Positions 6,603 through 13,746 of a stretch of 14,692 bases of DNA are shown here, piece after piece. The notes beneath the pieces are model-generated. The model was given only the letters and a program-made list of their open reading frames with translations, was not told the DNA's origin and did not search any database. The stretch lies in the NCBI GenBank assembly GCA_965120355.1, contig CBCPMX010000180.1, forward strand, positions 1 through 14,692, read 5' to 3'. Source of the DNA: CBCPMX01 sp965120355 (lineage in GTDB: Bacteria > Bacillota > Clostridia > Oscillospirales > Oscillospiraceae). A program made the position numbers and the translations under genes. The stretch's first letter is position 1. Each line of letters starts with the position of its first letter.

Positions 6603-8369
6603 ATGTCCCATTCCCAAAACCCCGCCCTGAACGCTTGGGTCGATGAGATGACCCGTTTGGTCAAGCCGGACGCTGTCCTGTGGATTACCGGCGAGGAGGA
6701 TCAGCTGGAGACCCTCCGGCAGGAGGCCATGAAGACCGGCGAGCTCATCAAGCTCAATGAGGAAAAGCTCCCCGGCTGCTACCTCCATCGCTCCGACCCC
6801 AATGATGTGGCCCGCGTGGAAAGCCGTACTTTCATCTGCTCCCGCCGTCAGGAGGACGCAGGCCCCACGAATAACTGGATGGATCCCCAGGAGATGTATG
6901 AGAAGCTCTACAAGCTCTATGACGGTTCTATGAAGGGCCGGTGCATGTATGTCATCCCCTATTCCATGAGCGTCATTGGCTCGCCCTTTGCCAAATATGG
7001 CATTGAGATCACCGACTCCATCTATGTCGTCCTGAACATGGCCATTATGACCCGCATGGGCAATGCGGTGCTGGACGCCATCGGCGAAACCGGCGACTTT
7101 ATCAAGGGCCTGCACTCCAAGGCCAACCTGGATCCGGAGGAACGCTATATCGTGCAGTTCCCGGAGGACAACACCATCATGTCCATCAACTCCGGCTACG
7201 GCGGCAATGTGCTGCTGGGCAAGAAATGCTTCGCTCTGCGCATCGCCTCCTATCTCGGCTCCAAGGAGGATTGGCTGGCCGAGCATATGCTGATTCTGGG
7301 CATTGAGAATCCCCAGGGTGAGACGAAATATGTCTGCGCCGCCTTCCCCTCTGCCTGCGGGAAGACCAACCTGGCCATGCTGATTCCGCCGGAGGGATAT
7401 CAGAAGGATGGCTGGAAGACCTGGTGCGTCGGCGACGACATTGCCTGGCTGCGCATTGGCGCAGATGGCCGCCTGTGGGCGGTGAATCCGGAGAACGGCT
7501 TCTTTGGCGTGGCTCCCGGCACATCCATGAAGTCCAACCCCAATGCACTGCTGTCCACCAAAAAAGACACGATCTTTACCAATGTGGTGCTCAACAAGGA
7601 TGACAACACCGTCTGGTGGGAGTCCATGGACAAGAATCCCCCGGAGAATGCCGAGGATTGGCAGGGCCGCCCTTGGAACGGCAAGACCAGCGCCGAAAAA
7701 GGCGCCCATCCCAACAGCCGCTTTACCGCTCCTGCCAAGAACTGCCCCTGCATCTCGCCCAAATTTGACGATCCCCAGGGTGTGCCCATTTCCGCCATCA
7801 TCTTTGGCGGCCGCCGGGCCAAGACCGCGCCGCTGGTCTATCAGTCCCGGGACTGGGAGCACGGCGTCTTTGTAGGGTCCATCATGGCTTCGGAGACCAC
7901 CGCCGCCGCCACCGGCGCTGTGGGCGTTGTGCGCCGGGATCCCATGGCCATGCTGCCCTTCTGCGGCTATCACATGGGCGACTACTGGCAGCACTGGCTG
8001 GACATGGGCAAGAAGATTCCCCACCCGCCGAAGATCTTCAATGTCAACTGGTTCCGCACCGATGACGAAGGCAACTTCCTGTGGCCCGGATTCGGCGACA
8101 ATATGCGGGTGCTGGAGTGGATTCTCCGCCGCTGTGACGGTGATGTGGAAGCCCGTGAGACGGCCATTGGCGATCTGCCCTATGCAAAGGATATCAATCT
8201 TGACGGTACGGAGGTTACGCCCGCGGTGCTGGAGAGCCTGCTGGAGGTGGACACCGGCCTGTGGCGCGCCGAGACGGACGGCATTACGGAGTTCTACCGG
8301 CAGTTCGGCGACAAACTCCCCCGGGAGCTTTCGGCCCAACTGGAGCGGCTGAAGGCCGCACTGGCCTGA
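6603..8369 (+). CDS. pckG: Phosphoenolpyruvate carboxykinase (GTP)
   Basis: A 588-residue cytosolic enzyme that interconverts oxaloacetate + GTP and PEP + CO2 + GDP (EC 4.1.1.32). It is the GTP-type, shown by the nucleotide loop AAFPSACGKTNLAML (246-260) with the hyper-reactive Cys252 and Lys254. It also has the metal/kinase-2 segment VGDDIAWL, SGYGGNVLLGKK upstream, FGGRR (401-405), and the long conserved stretch through ETTAAATGAVG to GDYWQHWL. The ATP-type enzyme lacks these. Length matches the family. An open frame extends back to 6513, but the ATG at 6603 is preceded by AGGAGG (6589-6594) at 8 bases and begins a normal N-terminus, so I use it. In anaerobes the enzyme can run either way, making PEP from oxaloacetate or fixing CO2 with a gain of GTP. 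It is monocistronic, with its own promoter. Confidence 0.96.
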   Translation: MSHSQNPALNAWVDEMTRLVKPDAVLWITGEEDQLETLRQEAMKTGELIKLNEEKLPGCYLHRSDPNDVARVESRTFICSRRQEDAGPTNNWMDPQEMYEKLYKLYDGSMKGRCMYVIPYSMSVIGSPFAKYGIEITDSIYVVLNMAIMTRMGNAVLDAIGETGDFIKGLHSKANLDPEERYIVQFPEDNTIMSINSGYGGNVLLGKKCFALRIASYLGSKEDWLAEHMLILGIENPQGETKYVCAAFPSACGKTNLAMLIPPEGYQKDGWKTWCVGDDIAWLRIGADGRLWAVNPENGFFGVAPGTSMKSNPNALLSTKKDTIFTNVVLNKDDNTVWWESMDKNPPENAEDWQGRPWNGKTSAEKGAHPNSRFTAPAKNCPCISPKFDDPQGVPISAIIFGGRRAKTAPLVYQSRDWEHGVFVGSIMASETTAAATGAVGVVRRDPMAMLPFCGYHMGDYWQHWLDMGKKIPHPPKIFNVNWFRTDDEGNFLWPGFGDNMRVLEWILRRCDGDVEARETAIGDLPYAKDINLDGTEVTPAVLESLLEVDTGLWRAETDGITEFYRQFGDKLPRELSAQLERLKAALA

Positions 8370-8393
8370 ATGGCCTGAATCGGAAGCGTGTCA

Positions 8394-8428
8394 GCCGGCG
8401 GGGACGGACCCGATCCGTCCCCGCCGGC
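8394..8428 (+). terminator. Hairpin after pckG lacking a U-tract
   Basis: A perfect 15-bp GC-rich stem, GCCGGCGGGGACGGA (8394-8408) with TCCGTCCCCGCCGGC (8414-8428), loop CCCGA. It is followed by seven A rather than T, so a classical intrinsic terminator is not complete. It may stop transcription with help or protect the pckG mRNA 3' end. Confidence 0.5.
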
Positions 8429-8458
8429 AAAAAAATTCCCGAAAGCCGAAAAATTCTC

Positions 8459-8486
8459 TTGACTTTTTTTCAAAAGTGACTATAAT
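8459..8486 (+). promoter_or_regulatory. Promoter of tRNA-Gln
   Basis: TTGACT (8459-8464), 16 bases, and a perfect TATAAT (8481-8486), placing the start about 25 bases before the tRNA. It is among the strongest promoters in the window, as usual for stable RNA. Confidence 0.85.
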
Positions 8487-8517
8487 AATATCTGCTTCAA
8501 TTGTCATCCTGTGATAC

Positions 8518-8591
8518 AGGGGATTTGTGTAACGGTAGCACACCGGACTCTGACTCCGTTTGCGGGGGTTCGAATCCCTCATCCCCTGCCA
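8518..8591 (+). tRNA. tRNA-Gln (anticodon CTG)
   Basis: A cloverleaf of 74 bases including encoded CCA (8589-8591). The acceptor stem is AGGGGAT with ATCCCCT and discriminator G. The D-stem is GTGT/GCAC. The anticodon stem-loop is CGGA-CTCTGAC-TCCG, giving anticodon CTG, and the T-arm is GGGGG-TTCGAAT-CCCTC. The outermost anticodon-stem pair is C-T, a mismatch. Discriminator G and the CTCTGAC loop agree with glutamine. Confidence 0.95.
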
Positions 8592-8593
8592 TG

Positions 8594-8636
8594 CCGGAGC
8601 AAGCGTTTATATCGCTTGCTCCGGATTTTTGTTTTT
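8594..8636 (+). terminator. Intrinsic terminator of tRNA-Gln
   Basis: A 12-bp perfect stem, CCGGAGCAAGCG (8594-8605) with CGCTTGCTCCGG (8613-8624), then ATTTTTGTTTTT. It begins two bases after the encoded CCA. Confidence 0.92.
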
Positions 8637-8813
8637 AAATGTAGCGCGCCACCCCGCCGCCCGGAAGGGCATGCTGCTGCAAGGCTGTAATCTTTAGCCG
8701 GCGCGGCCTGCGGGCGGCGTGGAGCGCGGTTTTGCCGCGAGCCCAGGGCAAGCGAACCGCAGTTGGAGGCGAGGCGCGGCAGAATGGGCGCGCGATGCAC
8801 TTTGCAATGACAA
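8637..8813. other. Gene-free GC-rich spacer between two converging terminators
   Basis: No gene, tRNA or clear motif is visible. It contains short hairpins such as CGCGG/CCGCG and GCGGTT/AACCGC around 8725-8762. A decayed repeat element is possible but cannot be shown from one copy. Confidence 0.4.
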
Positions 8814-8855
8814 TAAAAAAACTCGCCGCAAGCGGTATATCGCTTGCGGCGAGTT
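8814..8855 (-). terminator. Intrinsic terminator of tRNA-Gly
   Basis: On minus, a perfect 15-bp stem: AACTCGCCGCAAGCG (8841-8855) with CGCTTGCGGCGAGTT (8820-8834), followed by a T run (A on plus, 8814-8820). The stem begins at the last base of the encoded tRNA CCA. Confidence 0.92.
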
Positions 8856-8928
8856 GGAGCGGGTGAGGGGAATCGAACCCCCGTATTCAGCTTGGGAAGC
8901 TGATGTTCTGCCATTGAACTACACCCGC
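8855..8928 (-). tRNA. tRNA-Gly (anticodon CCC)
   Basis: On minus, acceptor GCGGGTG pairs with CACCCGC, with discriminator T and encoded CCA (8855-8857). The D-arm has GTTCAATGGCAGAAC. The anticodon arm is TCAGC-TTCCCAA-GCTGA, giving CCC. The T-arm is GGGGG-TTCGATT-CCCCT. All stems pair well. It runs toward tRNA-Gln. Confidence 0.95.
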
Positions 8929-8954
8929 ATACCCGAAAAATGGATGCTTCCCTT

Positions 8955-8984
8955 TGTGGATAACTCTGTGGAAACTGTGGAGAA
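8955..8984 (-). promoter_or_regulatory. Three tandem DnaA-box-like 9-mers
   Basis: On minus the order is TTCTCCACA (8976-8984), GTTTCCACA (8967-8975), TTATCCACA (8955-8963). The last is the perfect DnaA consensus; the other two each differ from it at two positions, both outside the conserved CCACA core. All three point the same way. They lie in the tRNA-Gly leader, between its predicted start (about 8996) and the tRNA 5' end. Confidence 0.6.
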
Positions 8985-9002
8985 TCCATGTCAACGCCAT
9001 GC

Positions 9003-9031
9003 ATTATAGCATTGTTTTGCGAAAAACGCAA
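9003..9031 (-). promoter_or_regulatory. Promoter of tRNA-Gly
   Basis: On minus, TTGCGT (9026-9031), 17 bases, TATAAT (9003-9008) with TGC before it as an extended -10. The A/T palindrome CAAAAATTTTTG at 9054-9065 lies about 22 bases upstream of the -35. Confidence 0.85.
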
Positions 9032-9222
9032 CCTCTTTTTGCTGAAAACTTTACAAAAATTTTTGCGGGATATGCGGAACCAGCCGCGGAGCGGGTGCGC
9101 CGCCACAGGGAATTCACAGCGTCCTGTGGGCGAAATCGTCACAAATCCGTCAGCAATTGGCTGATTTTGAGGGCTTGTTTGTCGTAAAATTTACAAAAAA
9201 TTTTGATTTGAATTGTTCCCAG

Positions 9223-9251
9223 TGGACAAGGGTCCGCCGGTGGTGTATAGT
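9223..9251 (+). promoter_or_regulatory. Promoter of the rnf operon
   Basis: TGGACA (9223-9228), 17 bases, TATAGT (9246-9251). An A/T tract CAAAAAATTTTG at 9194-9205 is in an UP-element-like position. The interval 9066-9193, between this and the divergent tRNA-Gly promoter region, shows no gene or named motif. Confidence 0.75.
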
Positions 9252-9257
9252 ATAGAA

Positions 9258-9445
9258 TAAGAACATGCCCGGACCCGGCGCCCAACACTTCCGACAATTT
9301 GGACGGCAAGGGAAACAGTGGATTTCTTGCCTGCGAACGGGGCTGTTGCTGCGCCTTACGGTAAAATCCAAGCTTATCGTACCTGTTCACAGCGCGTGCC
9401 GGTTGGATCCATGTTTCGTAAGACATTTTTTGTGAGGTGAAAAAG
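9258..9445 (+). other. Long 5' leader of the rnf operon
   Basis: About 190 bases between the predicted start and the rnfC ATG, with no credible small gene. TGGATTT (9319-9325) can pair with AAATCCA (9364-9370), enclosing a GC-rich inner region. No U-tract terminator and no riboswitch core that I recognise is present. Confidence 0.4.
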
Positions 9446-10759
9446 ATGGTTCGAGCGTTTTTCGGCGGGGTTCATCCCGACGACAAAAAGTCTCTGTCCA
9501 GTGAGAAGGCCATTGAGGTCATTCCCGCGCCGTCCCTGGTGGTCATCCCCATGTCACAGCACATCGGCGCGCCATGTCAGCCGCTGGTCAAAAAAGGAGA
9601 TCTTGTGACGATGGGTCAGAAGATTGGCGACAATACCGGCCTTTGCGTGCCCGTGCATGCTACCGTGTCCGGTAAGGTCACGGCTGTGGAGCCTCGGCCC
9701 AACAACAGCGGTGTAGACGTGCTGTCTGTGGTCATTGAGAACGACTTTCAGGACACGCTGTGTCCCGACATTCACCCCCGGGACAACGTGGATGCCCTCA
9801 GCGCGGACGAGTTGTGCCAGATCATCCGCGAAGCAGGCATTGCCGGCATGGGCGGCGCCACGTTCCCGGCCCACGTGAAGATCTCCAGCGGCCTGGGCAA
9901 GGTGGACACGATAATTGTCAACGCCGCCGAGTGCGAACCGTACATCACGGCGGATGACCGGCTGCTGCGGGAAATGCCGGAGCGCGTCATTGGCGGTGCT
10001 CAGCTGATTATGAAAATCTTTGGCCTGGACAAGGCGCACATCGGCGTGGAGGACAATAAAAAAGCCGCCATTGCGGTTCTGAAGGAAAAACTGCCCGCCA
10101 ACGTGGAGCTGCATGTCCTACGCACCCGGTACCCCCAGGGCGCGGAAAAACAGCTGATCCAGACGGTCACAGGCCGCCAGGTGCCGCCAGGCGGGCTTCC
10201 TGCCGCGGTGGGCTGCGCAGTGTTCAACTGCGCCACTTGCGCCGCCATCTATGACGCGGTCTATGAGGGGATGCCGCTGATCAAGCGCGTCATCACCGTC
10301 ACCGGCGAGGCCATTCAGGAGCCGAAGAACCTGCTGGCGCCCATCGGTACCCGCTACCGGGATCTGGTGGATGCCTGCGGCGGGTTTGCCGGCACGCCCT
10401 ATAAGCTTCTTTCCGGCGGCCCCATGATGGGCGTGGCCATGTTCAGTCTGGACGCTCCCATGGTCAAGGGCTCCAATGCCATGACCTGCCTGTCGGAGAA
10501 GCACAACTATGAGGTGGCGCAGCCCCACTGCATCCGCTGCGGCCGTTGTGTGGAGGCATGCCCCATGCATCTGATGCCTCTGTATATGTACCAAAATGAG
10601 CGGAAGAACAACCTGGAGGCGTTGATGAAGCTCAACGTCACCGATTGCATTGAGTGCGGCAGCTGCTCCTACATCTGTCCCGCCCGGATTCAGCTGGTTC
10701 AGAGCTTTAAGATTGCCAAGCAGAAGGTCAACGCCGCCAGGGCGAAGGCCCAATCGTAA
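9446..10759 (+). CDS. rnfC: Ion-translocating ferredoxin:NAD+ oxidoreductase subunit RnfC
   Basis: A 437-residue peripheral subunit of the Rnf complex, where it handles NAD+/NADH on the cytoplasmic face. It has an N-terminal FFGGVHP segment, the Gly-rich nucleotide/flavin-binding motif GMGGATFP (134-141) and NAAECEPYITADDRLL (159-174), as in NuoF-like domains. Two ferredoxin-type 4Fe-4S motifs have Cys at 362, 365, 368, 372 and at 401, 404, 407, 411. A GTG at 9437 would add three residues, but it lies inside the ribosome site GAGGTG (9434-9439). The ATG at 9446 has correct spacing and is chosen. It is the first gene of rnfCDGEAB, the order typical of clostridia and Acetobacterium. The next gene starts 13 bases on. 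Confidence 0.96.
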   Translation: MVRAFFGGVHPDDKKSLSSEKAIEVIPAPSLVVIPMSQHIGAPCQPLVKKGDLVTMGQKIGDNTGLCVPVHATVSGKVTAVEPRPNNSGVDVLSVVIENDFQDTLCPDIHPRDNVDALSADELCQIIREAGIAGMGGATFPAHVKISSGLGKVDTIIVNAAECEPYITADDRLLREMPERVIGGAQLIMKIFGLDKAHIGVEDNKKAAIAVLKEKLPANVELHVLRTRYPQGAEKQLIQTVTGRQVPPGGLPAAVGCAVFNCATCAAIYDAVYEGMPLIKRVITVTGEAIQEPKNLLAPIGTRYRDLVDACGGFAGTPYKLLSGGPMMGVAMFSLDAPMVKGSNAMTCLSEKHNYEVAQPHCIRCGRCVEACPMHLMPLYMYQNERKNNLEALMKLNVTDCIECGSCSYICPARIQLVQSFKIAKQKVNAARAKAQS

Positions 10760-10772
10760 GGAGGTGCGGTCT

Positions 10773-11942
10773 ATGGACAACGAACTGAAAACCACCGCCG
10801 CCCCGGTGGAAGCAAAGCCCGAGGCGGAAACGGCTGCGGCCGCCGCCCTTGCGGAGCAGAAGCCCGCCCAGGCCCCTGCCGCCGCAGCGGACAAGGCCGC
10901 GCAAACGCCGGCGGAACCGGCGTCCACGCCAAAGCCCGCGCCTGCCGCGCCCCAGGCAGCGGCGGAAAATCTGACGGTCTCCGTTTCACCCCACGTTCGT
11001 TCGCCGGAGAACACCAGCTCCATTATGCTGGATGTGATCATCGGCCTGGTGCCGGCCATGGTGGCCGCCGTGTATTTCTTCGGCGTGCGGGCGCTGTGCG
11101 TCATGGCCGTGTCTGTGGCGGCCTGCGTGTTCTTTGAGTGGGGCTACCGGAAGGTGCTGAAAAAAGACTGTACCATCGGCGACTGCTCCGCTGTGGTCAC
11201 CGGTGTGCTGCTGGCGCTGGTGTGCCCGGTGACGGTTCCCTATTGGACGATTATCATCGGCGCATTTTTCTCCATTGTCATTGTCAAGCAGCTCTTCGGC
11301 GGCATTGGCCAGAACTTCATGAACCCTGCCCTGGCGGGCCGTGCGTTCCTGTTCTCCTGGCCCGTCATTATGACCACCTGGGTGGTGCCGGGCACGGCCC
11401 TGAGCGTCTTTGGATCCAACGCCGACGCGGTTACCGCCGCCACCCCCCTGAGCTATATGGCCTCCGGCTCGCTGCCGGCCCAGAGCGTCCTGAGCATGTT
11501 CGCCGGCAATGTGGGCGGCTGTATGGGCGAGACGTCTGCCATTTTGCTGTTGCTGGGCGGCATCTATCTCATTGTGCGCAAGGTTATTTCCTGCCGCATT
11601 CCGGTGGCGTTTCTGGGGACTGTGGCGGTCATTGCGTTCCTGTTCCCCCAGGGCAACGACCGGGTCACCTGGATGCTGTGCCAGCTCTTTGGCGGCGGCG
11701 TCATGCTGGGCGCCTTCTTCATGGCCACGGACTATTCTACCTCTCCCGTGACCCGGCTGGGGCAGATTATCTTCGGCATCGGCTGCGGCGCGATTACCAT
11801 GTTTATCCGCTATTTTGGCTCCTATGCTGAGGGCGTGTCCTACGCCATTCTCATTATGAACACCACCGTGTACCTGCTGGACAAGGTGGGCCGTCCCAAG
11901 CGCTTCGGCCTGGTGAAGACAACCGGAGGTGATAAGGCATGA
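10773..11942 (+). CDS. rnfD: Rnf complex subunit RnfD with Ala/Pro-rich N-terminal extension
   Basis: A 389-residue membrane subunit. Residues about 85-375 form the RnfD/NqrB-like membrane domain with around nine or ten helices and the motifs NPALAGRAFLF (185-195) and ATDYSTSP. DAVTAATPL (218-226) is the flavin-transfer site; Thr224 is the expected attachment point of covalent FMN. Residues 1-66 are unusual: nearly all Ala, Pro, Glu, Lys, Thr and Gln, without a signal peptide or helix. Typical RnfD proteins lack this, which explains the extra length. The start ATG at 10773 follows AGGAGG (10759-10764) by 8 bases and is firm. The frame overlaps rnfG by four bases (ATGA). Confidence 0.94.
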   Translation: MDNELKTTAAPVEAKPEAETAAAAALAEQKPAQAPAAAADKAAQTPAEPASTPKPAPAAPQAAAENLTVSVSPHVRSPENTSSIMLDVIIGLVPAMVAAVYFFGVRALCVMAVSVAACVFFEWGYRKVLKKDCTIGDCSAVVTGVLLALVCPVTVPYWTIIIGAFFSIVIVKQLFGGIGQNFMNPALAGRAFLFSWPVIMTTWVVPGTALSVFGSNADAVTAATPLSYMASGSLPAQSVLSMFAGNVGGCMGETSAILLLLGGIYLIVRKVISCRIPVAFLGTVAVIAFLFPQGNDRVTWMLCQLFGGGVMLGAFFMATDYSTSPVTRLGQIIFGIGCGAITMFIRYFGSYAEGVSYAILIMNTTVYLLDKVGRPKRFGLVKTTGGDKA

Positions 11943-12487
11943 CCGAGACGAAAAAGACATCCAACGGTGCGTACTATCTGCGCCTGACCCTGACGCTGTT
12001 CCTCATTACCGCCATTGTGGCGCTGCTGCTGGGGGCGGTCAACGCTGTTACTGCCGACCGCATTGCCCAGCTGACGGAGGAAAAGACGGCGGAGGCGCTG
12101 CAAGAGGTTTTGCCTGCCGACAGCTATGAGGAAATCGCTTACACCGGCGAAGAGAGCCTGGTCAAAACCATATATGCGGCCTCTGGCGGCGGATATGTGG
12201 TGGAGGTCACGCCCTCCGGCTTCGGCGGGGAAATCGATATGGTGGTGGGCATCGATGAGAGCGGCGCCGTCACCGGGATTTCCATTATCGACATGTCCGA
12301 AACCTCCGGCCTGGGCGCCAATGCCAGCCGGGAGGATTTCCGCAGCCAGTTTGTGGGCGCTGAGGAGTCCGTGGCCGTCACCAAGGATGGCGGCAGCATC
12401 GACGCCCTGACCGGCGCAACCGTGACATCCCGCGCGGTCTGCAACGGCGTCAACGCCGCCATTGCCGCCGCTGCGTCTCTGGGTTAA
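11939..12487 (+). CDS. rnfG: Rnf complex subunit RnfG (FMN-binding)
   Basis: A 182-residue protein anchored by one N-terminal helix (about 14-39), with the FMN-binding domain outside the membrane. SIDALTGATVTS (153-164) is the flavin-attachment motif; Thr161 should carry FMN through a phosphoester bond. GGGYVVEVTPSGFGGEIDMV (83-102) and ETSGLGANAS (121-130) match the family. In the complex it passes electrons between the RnfB/A/E side and RnfD. The ATG overlaps the rnfD stop (ATGA), so translation is probably coupled; GGAGGT lies just upstream inside rnfD. Confidence 0.95.
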   Translation: MTETKKTSNGAYYLRLTLTLFLITAIVALLLGAVNAVTADRIAQLTEEKTAEALQEVLPADSYEEIAYTGEESLVKTIYAASGGGYVVEVTPSGFGGEIDMVVGIDESGAVTGISIIDMSETSGLGANASREDFRSQFVGAEESVAVTKDGGSIDALTGATVTSRAVCNGVNAAIAAAASLG

Positions 12488-12502
12488 AGGAGGGCCTGTC
12501 AA

Positions 12503-13147
12503 ATGAATTTTAAGAAACAATTCCGGGAGGGCCTGCTGACGCAGAACCCGGTGCTGGCGCAGCTGTTGGGCACCTGTTCCACCATGGCCATCACCACAAC
12601 GCTGTTTAACGGTATCGGCATGGGCGTCTCCGTGACCATCATCCTCATTTGTTCCAATATTGTCATCAGTTTGCTGCGGAACATCATTCCGTCCAAGATC
12701 CGCATCGCGGCCTACATTGTCGTCATTGCCGGCTTTGTGACCATGGTGGATTTGCTGCTGCAGGCATTTCTGCCCAGCCTGTCGGATGCGCTGGGCGTGT
12801 TCATCCCGCTGATTGTGGTCAACTGCATCATTCTGGGCCGCGCCGAGGCGTTTGCCTCCAAAAACGGCGTGCTGGCATCCGCCATGGACGGCCTGTGTCA
12901 GGGCATCGGCTACACCGTGGCGCTGGTGTGCATGTGCGTGATCCGGGAACTGCTGGGCAACGGCACCTTTGGCGCCGGCGTCATCAGCACCGACGGCATC
13001 CGGATCATTCCGGAGCAATTCCCCGCGCTGCTGCTGATCCTGCCCTTTGGCGGGTTCCTGGTGCTGGGCTGCCTCATGGCCGCCTTCCAATGGTATCTGA
13101 AAAAGCAGGAGGCCAAAGCGGCCGCTGAAGAGGAGGTGGCGAAGTGA
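12503..13147 (+). CDS. rnfE: Rnf complex subunit RnfE
   Basis: A 214-residue integral membrane protein with about six helices, paired with RnfA as an inverted partner. LLGTCSTMAI (21-30) carries Cys25 and VVNCIILGRAEAF carries Cys108; with the matching RnfA cysteines these bind an iron centre inside the membrane (family knowledge). GGAGGG precedes the ATG at 12503. The tail is a short charged Ala/Glu/Lys stretch. The TGA overlaps the rnfA start (GTGA). NqrD is the sodium-NQR homologue, but the operon fixes it as Rnf. Confidence 0.95.
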   Translation: MNFKKQFREGLLTQNPVLAQLLGTCSTMAITTTLFNGIGMGVSVTIILICSNIVISLLRNIIPSKIRIAAYIVVIAGFVTMVDLLLQAFLPSLSDALGVFIPLIVVNCIILGRAEAFASKNGVLASAMDGLCQGIGYTVALVCMCVIRELLGNGTFGAGVISTDGIRIIPEQFPALLLILPFGGFLVLGCLMAAFQWYLKKQEAKAAAEEEVAK

Positions 13148-13728
13148 GCTTTACCAGCATTGTATCCATCGCCCTGGGCGCGATCCTCGTCAACAACTTT
13201 ATTTTGTCTCAGTTTCTGGGCATCTGCCCGTTTATGGGCGTCTCCAAAAAGATGGACACGGCAGTGGGCATGGGCCTGGCGGTGATTTTCGTCATGGGCG
13301 TGGCTTCCGCCGCCACCTACGGCATCAATCTGATTCTGGTGCGGCTGGGGCTGGACTATATGCAGACTGTGGCCTATATTCTGGTCATTGCGGCCCTGGT
13401 GCAGTTTGTGGAGATGTTCCTCCAGAAGATGGTCCCGGCCCTGTACCAGGCCCTGGGCATCTATTTGCCCCTGATCACCACGAACTGCGCCGTGCTGGGC
13501 GTAGCGCTGCTGAACACGCAGAACGGGTATAACTTCATTGAGTCTGTGGTCTACGGCGTCACCGGCGGCCTGGGCTTCACCCTGGCCATTGCGCTGTTTG
13601 CCTCCGTGCGGGAGCGGCTGGAGTTTGCCGACAATCCCAAGAGCTTTGACGGCTTCCCCATTGCTCTGGTGGCCGCTGGCCTCATCGCTCTGGCGTTCAT
13701 GGGCTTCCAGGGCCTGTCCATCTTTTGA
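13144..13728 (+). CDS. rnfA: Rnf complex subunit RnfA
   Basis: A 194-residue membrane protein with about six helices. ALGAILVNNFILSQFLGICP (10-29) holds Cys28 and ITTNCAVLGVALLN holds Cys115. These are the two ligands facing the RnfE pair. The length and ending are as in the family. The GTG start at 13144 overlaps the rnfE stop and is preceded by AGGAGG (13131-13136), indicating coupled translation. Confidence 0.96.
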   Translation: MSFTSIVSIALGAILVNNFILSQFLGICPFMGVSKKMDTAVGMGLAVIFVMGVASAATYGINLILVRLGLDYMQTVAYILVIAALVQFVEMFLQKMVPALYQALGIYLPLITTNCAVLGVALLNTQNGYNFIESVVYGVTGGLGFTLAIALFASVRERLEFADNPKSFDGFPIALVAAGLIALAFMGFQGLSIF

Positions 13729-13746
13729 GTAGGGAGGGAAACGGCT

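Noticed and set aside
8955..8984. Replication origin
   Set aside because: Only three boxes are present, with no dnaA, dnaN or other origin-linked gene nearby. I call it a DnaA-box cluster only.
9437..9445. GTG at 9437 as the rnfC start
   Set aside because: It overlaps the GAGGTG ribosome site that serves the ATG at 9446.
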